The position numbers were made by a program, and so were the translations under genes. A stretch of 64,000 nucleotides of DNA from Hyphomicrobiales bacterium (GTDB lineage Bacteria > Pseudomonadota > Alphaproteobacteria > Rhizobiales > JAJFHB01), in NCBI GenBank assembly GCA_021775755.1, contig JAJFHE010000025.1, forward strand, positions 62,001 through 126,000, written 5' to 3'. The notes beneath the pieces were generated by a model. It saw only the letters and a list, made by a program, of their open reading frames with translations. It made no database searches and had not been told where the DNA came from. How positions within the stretch are numbered: the first letter of the stretch is position 1; each line of letters begins with the position of its first letter. Below, piece after piece: positions 16,651 through 25,878 of this stretch.

Positions 16651-16838
16651 AACTACCCTGCCTGTTTTTTATCGTATGTCACCGGCTTCATCGCGCGTAT
16701 TCGCGTTTGGAATACACAAGACAAACCCGGCCCACCGACTTTGTTTGCAACAGACACGCTAGAGACAGAGTCTCAATATCCGGTGAGGATTTTAGGTAAA
16801 ACAGAGATTAACGGGTGTTAACTTGAGCCGCTCCGGCA

Positions 16839-18614
16839 TCAGCCCTGTTTCGGCAGGTTGAGCTGGATGTGCAAATCCCGCAACTGCCGCGCCGAGACTT
16901 CGGAGGGCGCACCCATGAGCAGGTCTTCGGCCTGCTGGTTCATCGGGAACATGATGACCTCTCGGAGATTTTCTTCGCCGCACAACAACATGACGATGCG
17001 GTCGAGGCCGGGCGCAATACCACCATGCGGCGGGGCGCCGTATTGCAGGGCGCGCAGCATGCCGCCGAACTTCTCTTCGACGACTTCCGGGCCATAGCCT
17101 GCGATCTCGAAGGCCTTGAACATGATTTCCGGCTTGTGATTCCGGATGGCGCCCGACGACAGCTCAATGCCGTTACACACGATGTCGTACTGGTAGCCGA
17201 GGATCTCCAGCGGGTCCCTGGTTTCCAGCGCCTCCATGCCGCCTTGCGGCATCGAGAACGGGTTGTGCGAGAAGTCGACCTTCTTTTCCGCCTCATCGTA
17301 TTCGAACATCGGAAAGTCGACGATCCAGCAGAAGTCAAAGCGGCTTTCATCGATCATGCCAAGTTCGGTTCCCGCGCGGGTGCGCGCGGCACCGGCGAAA
17401 TCGACGAACTTTTTCGGCACGCCACAGACGAAGAACACCGCATCGCCATCGCCGAGGCCAAGCTGTTCGCGCAGCGCGGCGGTGCGCTCCTCGCCGATGT
17501 TCTTGGCGACGGGGCCAGCACCTTCGCCATCGCGGAAGAAGATGTAGCCAAGGCCCGGCTGGCCCTCGCCCTGCGCCCACGAGTTCATGCGGTCGCAGAA
17601 GGCGCGGCTGCCGCCGCCCTTGGCCGGGATCGCCCAGACCTCGACCTGATCGTCTTTCTCGATCATGCCGGCGAAGATCTTGAAACCCGACCCGCGGAAG
17701 GTGTCGGTGACATTTTCCATGACAATGGGGTTGCGCAGGTCCGGCTTGTCGGTGCCGTATTTGCGCATCGCATCCGCATAGGCAATGCGGGGAAATTCCT
17801 GGGTGACCGGACGGCCCTCGCCAAACTCCTCAAACACACCACGCAAAACCGGCTCAACGGCGTTGAACACGTCCTCCTGGGTGACGAAGCTCATCTCGAT
17901 ATCGAGTTGGTAGAACTCGCCGGGGCTGCGGTCGGCGCGTGCGTCCTCGTCACGAAAGCACGGCGCGATCTGAAAATAGCGGTCGAAGCCGGCAATCATG
18001 GTGAGTTGCTTGAATTGCTGGGGCGCCTGCGGCAGCGCATAGAACTTGCCCGGATGCAGCCTGGAGGGCACGAGGAAGTCGCGTGCGCCTTCGGGGCTGG
18101 ACGCGGTGAGAATTGGCGTCTGGAACTCAAAGAAGCCTTCATCCCACATGCGGCGGCGGATTGAATCGATGATGCGCGAGCGCTGCACAATGTTGGCGTG
18201 CAGGTTGTCGCGGCGAAGATCGAGGAAGCGGTAGCGCAAACGAATGTCTTCGGGGTAGTCAGGCTCGCCGAACACCGGCAGCGGCAACTCTTCCGACGTC
18301 GAGAGAACTTCAAGTTCGCGAATGAAGATCTCAACGCCGCCTGTCGGCAGCTTGTCGTTGACGGTGTCTTCGGAGCGCGCCTTGACCTCGCCATCGATGC
18401 GCACAACCCACTCGGCACGCACTTTCTCGACCAGTGCGAAGGCAGCGGAGTCCGGATCCGCGACGCACTGGGTTACGCCGTAATGGTCCCGCAGATCGAT
18501 AAACAGAAGCCCGCCGTGGTCGCGCACCCTGTGCACCCAGCCCGACACGCGGGCTTGCGATCCAACATCACTCGGTCTCAATTGTGCGCAGGTGTGCGTG
18601 CGGTAAGCATGCAT
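16839..18614 (-). CDS. aspS: Aspartyl-tRNA synthetase
   Basis: A 591-residue class II synthetase. It has an N-terminal OB anticodon-binding domain ([24 protein letters not shown]), motif 2 around [19 protein letters not shown], a GAD insertion domain typical of bacterial AspRS, and motif 3 [16 protein letters not shown]. It charges tRNA-Asp. Many organisms lacking AsnRS use a non-discriminating form; that cannot be decided here. The ATG at 18614 ([12 protein letters not shown]) is the family start; a longer frame to 18662 is not supported. Confidence 0.97.
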   Translation of the reverse strand: MHAYRTHTCAQLRPSDVGSQARVSGWVHRVRDHGGLLFIDLRDHYGVTQCVADPDSAAFALVEKVRAEWVVRIDGEVKARSEDTVNDKLPTGGVEIFIRELEVLSTSEELPLPVFGEPDYPEDIRLRYRFLDLRRDNLHANIVQRSRIIDSIRRRMWDEGFFEFQTPILTASSPEGARDFLVPSRLHPGKFYALPQAPQQFKQLTMIAGFDRYFQIAPCFRDEDARADRSPGEFYQLDIEMSFVTQEDVFNAVEPVLRGVFEEFGEGRPVTQEFPRIAYADAMRKYGTDKPDLRNPIVMENVTDTFRGSGFKIFAGMIEKDDQVEVWAIPAKGGGSRAFCDRMNSWAQGEGQPGLGYIFFRDGEGAGPVAKNIGEERTAALREQLGLGDGDAVFFVCGVPKKFVDFAGAARTRAGTELGMIDESRFDFCWIVDFPMFEYDEAEKKVDFSHNPFSMPQGGMEALETRDPLEILGYQYDIVCNGIELSSGAIRNHKPEIMFKAFEIAGYGPEVVEEKFGGMLRALQYGAPPHGGIAPGLDRIVMLLCGEENLREVIMFPMNQQAEDLLMGAPSEVSARQLRDLHIQLNLPKQG

Positions 18615-18931
18615 GTTTTCGACTCGTCCAAGGCTTGAATGAATGCGCGCGGAAAAGCGCATGCGGGGGCGAGTTTGTCAAGGCTTCTGGGCATTTCAGA
18701 CAGGTGGATTGCGCCATTCGGGCCATGGCGCAGCGGGCCTTTGCGCCGGCGCGACCCTGGCCGGCTGAGTTAGACCGAATCAACATCGACCGCCGTGTTT
18801 ACGCCAGAGTGTTCACGCATACGTCATTCCAGAACACGGGATAACACTGGTCAAACCGGGGCTTCGCTGCTTCACTTGCGATAACGCCGATATGGCTTGC
18901 AGCATTTCGGGACTGTGAAAGGGAGAAAAAC

Positions 18932-19576
18932 ATGAACGCATACAAATTACTGGCGGCTGCCGGAATGGTGGCATTGATGGCCACGCCGCTGCAGGCGGCG
19001 GACGATCATCCGATGGGCTTCTTTGTCACCAGTGTCGGCATGGGTCAGGGCGGAAATCTTGGCGGGCTTGAAGGCGCGGATGGGCATTGTGCAAAGCTAG
19101 CAGAGGTGGCTGGCTCGACGGGGCGGACGTGGCGCGCCTATTTGAGCACCCAGGTGACGGAAGGGCGCGGTATCTCCGCGCGCAACCGCATCGGCACCGG
19201 CCCCTGGTACAACGCCAATGGCGAACTGATCGCCGTCGATCTCGATCAGCTCCACCTGAGCCCGAATGTCGTCAAGCGCACTGCGGTGGACGAGAATGGC
19301 AATCTGGTGAACGGGCGCGGCGACAGCCCGAATGAACACGACATTCTGACCGGCTCGAGAGCGGACGGCACCGCCTATTTCCCGTGGGAGGAAGGCGATC
19401 ACACGTGCAACAACTGGACGAGTTCCGGTGACGGCAGCGCCACAGTCGGCCATCACGACCGGCATGGCGGCGGCAACACGTCATGGACCGCCGCGCACGG
19501 TTCGCGCGGCTGCAGCCAGGAGAACCTGCAGAGCACCGGTGGTGCCGGCCTGCTCTACTGCTTTGCGGCGGACTAA
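18932..19576 (+). CDS. Secreted lectin-like (C-type lectin/endostatin-like fold) protein
   Basis: 214 residues with a clear signal peptide (MNAYKLLAAAGMVALMATPLQA). The mature part, MGFFVTSVGMGQGGNLGGLEGADGHCAKLAE ... TWRAYLSTQ ... NRIGTGPWYN ... TCNNWTSSGDGSATVGHHDR ... GCSQENLQSTGGAGLLYCFA, follows the pattern of bacterial proteins annotated as lectin or DUF1554-like. They have paired cysteines and a terminal LxYCF. It is probably periplasmic or extracellular; the ligand is unknown. A GGGAG ribosome binding site precedes the start, and a hairpin terminator follows. Confidence 0.75.
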   Translation: MNAYKLLAAAGMVALMATPLQAADDHPMGFFVTSVGMGQGGNLGGLEGADGHCAKLAEVAGSTGRTWRAYLSTQVTEGRGISARNRIGTGPWYNANGELIAVDLDQLHLSPNVVKRTAVDENGNLVNGRGDSPNEHDILTGSRADGTAYFPWEEGDHTCNNWTSSGDGSATVGHHDRHGGGNTSWTAAHGSRGCSQENLQSTGGAGLLYCFAAD

Positions 19577-19588
19577 ACACTGATTGAC

Positions 19589-19620
19589 CGGTGGGAGCGT
19601 CTGGCTCCCGCCGCCTTGTC
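19589..19620 (+). terminator. Probable terminator after the lectin-like gene
   Basis: CGGTGGGAGC (19589-19598) pairs with GCTCCCGCCG (19604-19613) in a 10-bp stem with one G-T pair and loop GTCTG. The following CCTTGTCT is only a weak U-tract, so efficiency is uncertain. Confidence 0.55.
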
Positions 19621-19761
19621 TGTGCATGACGCACCCGCATGCTCCCAGCGCAGTGCAGGCGTATCTTCTATCGCTATGGCACTTTCATCCGTATACGCTA
19701 GCAACTTCAGCTTGCGCTTGCTTAGAATGCGAACCTCAATGCGCTAGCGTTTTGCCGCACG

Positions 19762-21690
19762 ATGTCCAAAGTGTCGTTTGGTGCCGCGCCTGGCGAACAG
19801 GCGAACGTCAGCAATTACTCATCTGGCGCCGCATACACCGCTTCGCGAAAGAGGTCCCCTTTGGTCACACGCCGTCAAGCCGCCATCCTGGTTGCAGATG
19901 TTGTCGGCTATACGAAGATGATGGTCGGCGACGAAGCTGGAACGCATGCTCGCATACGAACGGTCCTGAATGATCTGGTGGCGCCGGCGCTGGAGAAGTT
20001 CGGCGGCCGAATGGTCAAGACCATGGGCGATGGCATGCTGCTGGATTTCAGCGAGGCGGTGGACGCGGTTGAATGTGCGACGGAATTTCAAACCGATGTG
20101 CAGACCTTTCCCGCCGCGCAAAGCGGTGATGAGGCGATGGCATTCCGCATAGGTGTCAACCTGGGTGACATCATCGTTGAGGATGGCGACATATTCGGCA
20201 CACCCGTGAATGTCGCAGCCCGGCTTGAATCGCTTGCCGATCCGGGCGGGGTGGCGATATCAGGATCCACCTACTGGAATATCAAGGACAAGACCGAGAT
20301 CAAGTTCGAGGAACTGGGATTTCTCAACCTGAAGAACATCCCCTACCCGATCGAAGTCTATCGCGTCGTGAGCATATTTCTCGACCAGGACCTGGATCAG
20401 GCGGGCCAATGGCGCGGCAGCGCCGCCAGCCCCAAGAAAGTGTGGTCTGAAGACAGCGACCACCTGCCGTCAATTGTCGTGATGCCGTTTGAGAATCTCA
20501 GCCAGGACGCGCAACAGGACTACTTCTGCGACGGTCTCACGCAAGATCTGACAACGGATCTTTCGAGGTTTTCGAATCTGGCCGTGGTTTCCTCAAACTC
20601 GGCTTTTTCCTACAAGGGAAAGCGGGTGCCGGTTGACCGGTTGCGCGAAGAGATCGGCGCTGAATACGTGGTCACGGGAGCGGTTCAACGCGCGGGCGAT
20701 CAGCTTCGCATCAATGTTCAACTGCATGAAAGCAAAACCGCGCGCCAGGTCTGGGCGGAACGATTTCACGGCGATGTCGCGGATCTGTTTGCACTTCAGG
20801 ACGAAGTCGTCCGCAAGATCGTTGCTTCACTGGCGTCAAAACTCACGATCGTTGAACTCGACCGGGCCGCCCACAAAGAAACCGAGAACATCAACTCTTA
20901 TGAAGCTTTTCTCAAAGGGCTTCACTTCATGAACAGTTTCCTTGGCGTGGAGGAGAACAAGGAAACACTTGAGCAATGCCGTTTCTGGCTGGAGCGCGCC
21001 ATCGAGCTGGATGAAGATTATGCTCGCCCATGGGGCTGGCTTGCATACTTTCACGTGCAAAGCTGGTTGCACGACTGGAGCGATGACACCGCATTGGAAA
21101 CAGCGCTGTCCATGGCGCGAAAAGCGGTGACTCTCGATCCGGCCGACCACGATACACACTGGGCGCTTGGCAGCGTGCTGTTCAACTCCGGAAACTTCGA
21201 TCAGGCTCGTTCGGCGTATGAGAAGGCGCTGGAACTCAACATAAACGATGCCGATCTGCATGCGGAAATGGCAGAGATGCTTTCATACACCGGGGACCAT
21301 CTGGAAGCGCTCAGCCGGGTAAAGTTCGCAATGCACCTCAATCCGCACTTTCCCGAGTGGTATCGGTGGGTGCTTGGATGGTGTTTCTATTTCATGCGCG
21401 ACTACGATGCTTCAATTATGGAGCTGTCGAAGATCCACAACCCGTCGAATGAAGTGTTGCTGATCATTGCCGCAAGCCATGCCCAGATCTCCGAGCAGCA
21501 CCGTGAAGCGGCACGAAGCGAGGAAGCCCGGTTGTCGACAGATCGCGCCGAAGAATACATGAGCAGATTTATGGATCTGCGTCCGGACTGGTCCGTTGCC
21601 AAGCAGAAAAATCTCACGCGTGTGCGCGATGTGGAAGATCTCAAACACTGGCTGGATGGATTGGAGCTTGCCGGCATGCCCGCTTCCTAG
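19762..21690 (+). CDS. Class III adenylate/guanylate cyclase with TolB-like and TPR domains
   Basis: 642 residues in three parts. Residues 38-215 are a class III cyclase catalytic domain: AILVADVVGYTKMM with metal-binding Asp46, TMGDGMLLDF with Asp90, and FGTPVNVAARLESLA with Asn150/Arg154. Residues about 235-375 are a TolB-N-like domain (SIVVMPFENLSQDAQQDYFCDGLTQDL ... YVVTGAVQRAGDQLRINVQL). Residues about 380-640 are TPR-like helical repeats ending KHWLDGLELAGMP. This architecture is frequent in Hyphomicrobiales. It should make cAMP (or cGMP) in the cytoplasm, with the TPR part as interaction or sensing module. The gene immediately downstream is a paralogue of its C-terminal part. Confidence 0.93.
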   Translation: MSKVSFGAAPGEQANVSNYSSGAAYTASRKRSPLVTRRQAAILVADVVGYTKMMVGDEAGTHARIRTVLNDLVAPALEKFGGRMVKTMGDGMLLDFSEAVDAVECATEFQTDVQTFPAAQSGDEAMAFRIGVNLGDIIVEDGDIFGTPVNVAARLESLADPGGVAISGSTYWNIKDKTEIKFEELGFLNLKNIPYPIEVYRVVSIFLDQDLDQAGQWRGSAASPKKVWSEDSDHLPSIVVMPFENLSQDAQQDYFCDGLTQDLTTDLSRFSNLAVVSSNSAFSYKGKRVPVDRLREEIGAEYVVTGAVQRAGDQLRINVQLHESKTARQVWAERFHGDVADLFALQDEVVRKIVASLASKLTIVELDRAAHKETENINSYEAFLKGLHFMNSFLGVEENKETLEQCRFWLERAIELDEDYARPWGWLAYFHVQSWLHDWSDDTALETALSMARKAVTLDPADHDTHWALGSVLFNSGNFDQARSAYEKALELNINDADLHAEMAEMLSYTGDHLEALSRVKFAMHLNPHFPEWYRWVLGWCFYFMRDYDASIMELSKIHNPSNEVLLIIAASHAQISEQHREAARSEEARLSTDRAEEYMSRFMDLRPDWSVAKQKNLTRVRDVEDLKHWLDGLELAGMPAS

Positions 21691-21802
21691 AGCCCCTTTG
21701 GCCTCTCCTCGTCCATCGGCACGTACGCACTCTAGCGCCTTGCAAAACCACGGCACCGTCTTTATCCGTAGTCAAACAAGTTTTTCCAGGGGATGAAACA
21801 AG

Positions 21803-22666
21803 ATGCGCGGCACAACTAACGAAAAAGCTTACGATGCGTTCATTACGGCGACGAGCGGATTTCCGGTATCGTCTGACACCGGTTTCCGCAAGAGCGTCGC
21901 AAAGCTCAAGCAGGCTCTAAGGCTCGATCCCGACTATATCCGACCACGCGGCTGGCTCGCCTACGCCTATCTCTTGAGCGTCACGGAGGGATGGAAATTC
22001 AAGTCATCCGATGCGGAAACAAAATGGAGTGAGGACAAACGTCTGAAAACCGCCGAGGCGCTTGCGAAAGAGGCCGTGGATCTCGACGAAGGCGACTACG
22101 ACACGCACTGGGCGCTGGCGAACATCTACGTCAATACGAAGCGTTGGAAACCCGCCATCAAAGAGTTCGAACGTGCAGTCTACCTCTGCAAGAACGACAA
22201 CAATCCGAATCTGCTCGTCGAGATGGCCGATGCTCTCGTGCATGACGGACAGCACAATCGCGCGCTTCGGCTCGTGCACAAGGCCCGACGGATTCCGGAC
22301 TGGCACCGGTGGGTTATGGCCTGGACGTATTTCGCAAAGGGCCGTCAGGACGCAATCTACTATGACTTTTCCCTCGAAGAGATCAGAGCCATGCATTGGC
22401 ATCCCGGCGATGACAGCTACATCGCCGACGTCAAACTGCTCGAAGCGGTGATTTGTGCCCACAAGGCGAACCGTCTGAAAGGCGCTAAACAGTCACCGAT
22501 TGTAAAACAGGAGCGCGCAAAGGCGGCGACTGCCCTGAAACACTTCAAGGCACGCAAGGAGTTCAAGAAGTGGACCCTGAAGCAGGCTGAGAAATTCGCG
22601 CCCTTCAGGCTGGCCGCGGACAAGAAGCACTGGCTTGACGGCTGCAAGATGGCCGGTTTGCGCTAA
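21803..22666 (+). CDS. TPR-repeat protein paralogous to the cyclase C-terminal domain
   Basis: 287 residues with no cyclase or TolB part. It aligns throughout with the last ~260 residues of the preceding cyclase. RPRGWLAYAY matches RPWGWLAYFH. DEGDYDTHWALANIYV matches DPADHDTHWALGSVLF. IPDWHRWVMAWTYF matches FPEWYRWVLGWCFY. KHWLDGCKMAGLR matches KHWLDGLELAGMP. It is more Lys-rich than the cyclase copy. GGGGATGAAACAAG upstream of the ATG provides a ribosome binding site. It may bind the same partner as the cyclase and act as competitor or adaptor; this is inference. Confidence 0.8.
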   Translation: MRGTTNEKAYDAFITATSGFPVSSDTGFRKSVAKLKQALRLDPDYIRPRGWLAYAYLLSVTEGWKFKSSDAETKWSEDKRLKTAEALAKEAVDLDEGDYDTHWALANIYVNTKRWKPAIKEFERAVYLCKNDNNPNLLVEMADALVHDGQHNRALRLVHKARRIPDWHRWVMAWTYFAKGRQDAIYYDFSLEEIRAMHWHPGDDSYIADVKLLEAVICAHKANRLKGAKQSPIVKQERAKAATALKHFKARKEFKKWTLKQAEKFAPFRLAADKKHWLDGCKMAGLR

Positions 22667-22709
22667 GCCACGGCAGCGTCAGCGGGTGGCGTCACGCACG
22701 CCCGCCCCT

Positions 22710-24248
22710 CTAACCCAATTCGATTTCGGATAGTTGCCGGGAAAGTGCGGATTTGTCGACTTTCCCGGTCGCGGTGAGCGGCAAGAACTCAACTGCGCGG
22801 ATGTATTTCGGAACCACGAAAGCCGCCGCGCGTTTTGCGATGTAGTCGCGTAGCGCTTCGCCGCCGAAAGCGGGATCGCGCGTTTCCACGTAGAGCAGGA
22901 TCTCTTCATCGCCGATCTCTGAAGAGACGCCAACAGCGGCTGAACGCACCACCGCCGGGTGAAGATCGGCAATGGCTTCCAGCTCCATGGCCGAAACGTT
23001 CTCTCCCTTGACCCGGATGGCATCCTTAAGCCGGCCACGGTAAGTGAGGAACCCATCATCGTCGAGAATGCCAAGATCGCCTGTGTGGAACCAGCCATTC
23101 CGCATGACCCGCGACGTTTCTGAGGGATCCCCGACATAGCTTGTGAAAATGCCGGATGGTTCGGCCGCCCGGACGATGATCTCCCCCGCTTCTCCAGACG
23201 GCAACGGATCGCCGTGTGGATCTGCGATCGCGACTTCGTAACCATCGATCGCCTGACCGGCGGTGCCCAACTTCCGGTGCCCAATTCTGTTGATCGTGCA
23301 GGCGATACACTCCGTCATGGCAAATGCTTCGAGCACATGGATGCCGAAACGCCGCTCCACTTGCTCGATCTGTGCCGCCGATGCACCACCGCCGACGGCC
23401 GTTTTGAGCGTGCAGCCGGGAGGCGGGTCGTCGCCTTTCAGCAAAAGCCCGAAAATCGCACCAAGGTGGCAAAGATACGTTGCCCTGGAAGTCTCAACGT
23501 CCGCCCAGAACCGGGAGACCGAAAAATCCGGCGCAATAGCGAGGGCACCACCGGTGTGGAACAGGATCGATGCGATGTAGATGGCGTCGATGTGGAACAT
23601 CGGTGTCACATAAAGCCAACGATCTTCAGGTCCGATACCGATAAGGCCCGTATGGCGCTCTCCGGTATAGACCTCATAGGCGTGGGAAAGCTCAACTCCC
23701 TTGGACCGCCCGCTCGTTCCCGAAGTAAAAACGATCCTTGCCGGGTCTGACGGGGCGATCTCAAGAAGCGGCCGCGAACCCCAGCGTCCCGGTTGAGAGG
23801 TCAACTCCCGAAGCTCGCTTTCTCCGATACGCTCAAGGCCCTGCCCTCTTTGGTTCGCGCTCTCCAGATTTTCCAGATAGCGGTCATCGACAATGACCGC
23901 ACGCGGAGCCGCGAGGTCGAGCATATGCTTGAGGATTGGTCCCCGGTGCGCGGTGTTGAGGGCGACTTCTACAAGGCCGGCACAGGCCAGCGCGTAACGC
24001 AAAACGAAATACTCAATTCCGTTCCCGACAAGCACTGCGATGGCATCACCCTGCTTAAAACGTTCCGTCAGTTTGGTGGCAACACCCGCGACACGATCGA
24101 GAAACTCGCCAAATGCAACTTCGCGGCCTGTCGCCACGTCGAACGCGATGGCGCGCCCTTTGCCGAACGCGCGCGATCGCTCCAGGAGATCGGGTATCGT
24201 CCGTCGTCCATACTCCTGAGGGCCAAGCACCGCACGCTGCATCACCAT
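22710..24248 (-). CDS. AMP-dependent acyl-CoA synthetase/ligase
   Basis: A 512-residue ANL-superfamily enzyme: P-loop-like FTSGTSGRSKGVELSH, FAMTECIACTINRIG (motif A5), WFHTGDLGILDDDGFLTYRGRLKDAIRVKGENVS (A7-A8), and catalytic Lys in TATGKVDKSAL (A10). It forms an acyl-adenylate and then a CoA thioester. The length and the HTGDLG/RLKD pattern fit crotonobetaine/carnitine-CoA ligase-like or medium/long-chain acyl-CoA synthetases; the substrate is unknown. Two in-frame ATG codons (24248 and 24242) are possible starts. It is divergent from the MFS gene. Confidence 0.9.
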   Translation of the reverse strand: MVMQRAVLGPQEYGRRTIPDLLERSRAFGKGRAIAFDVATGREVAFGEFLDRVAGVATKLTERFKQGDAIAVLVGNGIEYFVLRYALACAGLVEVALNTAHRGPILKHMLDLAAPRAVIVDDRYLENLESANQRGQGLERIGESELRELTSQPGRWGSRPLLEIAPSDPARIVFTSGTSGRSKGVELSHAYEVYTGERHTGLIGIGPEDRWLYVTPMFHIDAIYIASILFHTGGALAIAPDFSVSRFWADVETSRATYLCHLGAIFGLLLKGDDPPPGCTLKTAVGGGASAAQIEQVERRFGIHVLEAFAMTECIACTINRIGHRKLGTAGQAIDGYEVAIADPHGDPLPSGEAGEIIVRAAEPSGIFTSYVGDPSETSRVMRNGWFHTGDLGILDDDGFLTYRGRLKDAIRVKGENVSAMELEAIADLHPAVVRSAAVGVSSEIGDEEILLYVETRDPAFGGEALRDYIAKRAAAFVVPKYIRAVEFLPLTATGKVDKSALSRQLSEIELG

Positions 24249-24581
24249 CTACGTGCGAGAAACCGCAGGGCTAAGGGCTCGATGTGCATGCCGGTTCCCC
24301 GACCCGCCGCAAGCAGGAGCACCTCGTCCGGGAGCGGTTGATGACGTTGCCTTCGACATTTTTTGGCGTCTCGCTGTGGTGTTGGTCGAACGGATCGTCC
24401 GTCTCGATCTATATCAAAGAATCGGCGTCATGGCTCTTCCAAGGGCCGACAGCGGTATAAGGATCCACAAAACGTGGTGTCATGCGCCACATGCAATGCA
24501 GCTCCGCGAAATGAAACCATCGCCACCGCCAAAAAATCGGGTAGCTTTCGACTTCCGGAAAAGAACTCAGACCATTGAGTC
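24249..24581. other. Divergent intergenic region, acyl-CoA ligase to MFS transporter
   Basis: 333 bases that must hold the promoters of both flanking genes. Only short unrelated reading frames are present. A moderately AT-rich stretch around 24530-24570 could serve as the MFS promoter, but no clear -35/-10 pair or palindromic operator was identified. Confidence 0.4.
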
Positions 24582-25838
24582 GTGACGTCACTTCGCCCTT
24601 TCTTCGCTCTCCTCATTACTGCGGGCATCCTGTTCGCCGGCAACGGGCTGCAGGGCACGCTGATTGCGCTTCGGGCAAGCGCGGAAGGTTTTCCCACGAC
24701 GCTTGTCGGGCTGATGGGAGCCTCCTACTTTCTCGGCTTTATGTTGTCCTGCCTCTATGTCGCGCGGCTCATTCGCGCTTTCGGGCACATTCGCGTATTT
24801 GCCGCCCTTGCCGCGGTGGCGTCAGCGGGCTCCCTGCTCCTCGTTCTGCTGATCGATCCTTATGTGTGGATCGTTATCCGTGCGGCCATGGGGTTCTGCT
24901 TTGCCGGCGTCTTCATGGTGCTGGAAAGCTGGCTCAACGAAAGCGTTCCCAACGAAGACCGGGGCCGCATCATGTCTATATACAGGCTGGTCGATCTCAG
25001 CGCCGTCGTCGGGGCACAGTTCCTCATGCCGATCATCGGTCTGGACGGGTTTCAGCTCTTTGCGATCATGGCGATGCTGTTCTGCCTGTCGCTCGTTCCG
25101 GTGTCGCTGTCGAACCGTTCACGCCCCGCGCCGCCGGATGAGTTCAAATTCGAGATTTCCAAAATCTGGGCCATCTCGCCGCTGGCCTGCATCGGCTGCC
25201 TGACGATCGGCCTCACGAATTCCGCGTTCCGCCTCATTGGCCCTCTCTATGCGGACGAAATGGGGCTCGACATTACCGGCATCGCCTTCTTCATGAGTGC
25301 CGGCATTCTTGGCGGCGCGGCCCTGCAGTTTCCATTCGGATATCTGTCGGACCGTTTTGACCGGCGTTGGATCGTCATCGTGGCGACAGCGGGCGCTGCG
25401 ATATCCGGCTTGTTCCTGACCTTCATTTCCGGCGGCACACCGCAGCTGCTTTATGCCGGCGCCTTTGCGTTCGGCGCCTTCGCCCTGCCGCTTTACTCGC
25501 TGTCGGCCGCGCATGCGAACGATCAGGCGGAGGCTGGCCAGTATGTCCTGTTGGCGGCGGGCCTCACGCTGTTCTTCTCGCTCGGCGCGTCCGTCGGGCC
25601 GATCATTGCATCCCTGGTGATCGAGCAATTCGGCGCACCGATGTTTTTTGCCTACACCTCCATTGTCCATGCATCGCTGATCGTGAGCGCGCTCTATCGA
25701 ATGACGCGGCGGGCCAGCGTTCCGCGCCATGCACGCTCGCGCTTTGTCACGTTGTTGCGCACTTCGCCGGCGGTGTTCCGGCTGGCGCGGCGGTCATCAC
25801 GTAACGGCAGCGATGCAAATCGCCGGAAAAAATACTGA
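24582..25838 (+). CDS. Major facilitator superfamily transporter (YcaD-like)
   Basis: 418 residues with about 12 transmembrane helices split by a short cytoplasmic loop near residues 180-200. Features of the small YcaD/CynX-like exporter group are LIALRASAEGFPTTLVGLMGASYFLGFMLSC, FMVLESWLNESVPNEDRGRIMSIY (motif between TM4 and TM5) and FPFGYLSDRFDRRW (MFS motif A in the second half). The start is GTG at 24582. The C-terminal tail is Arg/Ser-rich. The substrate is unknown. It ends 40 bases before rnd. Confidence 0.92.
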   Translation: MTSLRPFFALLITAGILFAGNGLQGTLIALRASAEGFPTTLVGLMGASYFLGFMLSCLYVARLIRAFGHIRVFAALAAVASAGSLLLVLLIDPYVWIVIRAAMGFCFAGVFMVLESWLNESVPNEDRGRIMSIYRLVDLSAVVGAQFLMPIIGLDGFQLFAIMAMLFCLSLVPVSLSNRSRPAPPDEFKFEISKIWAISPLACIGCLTIGLTNSAFRLIGPLYADEMGLDITGIAFFMSAGILGGAALQFPFGYLSDRFDRRWIVIVATAGAAISGLFLTFISGGTPQLLYAGAFAFGAFALPLYSLSAAHANDQAEAGQYVLLAAGLTLFFSLGASVGPIIASLVIEQFGAPMFFAYTSIVHASLIVSALYRMTRRASVPRHARSRFVTLLRTSPAVFRLARRSSRNGSDANRRKKY

Positions 25839-25878
25839 TTCTGATGGATTCAACCGCGTTTTGCGCTATAGACGGCGC

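Noticed and set aside
16869-18164. 431-codon frame antisense to aspS
   Set aside because: Shadow frame; the aspS gene on the other strand is complete and conserved.
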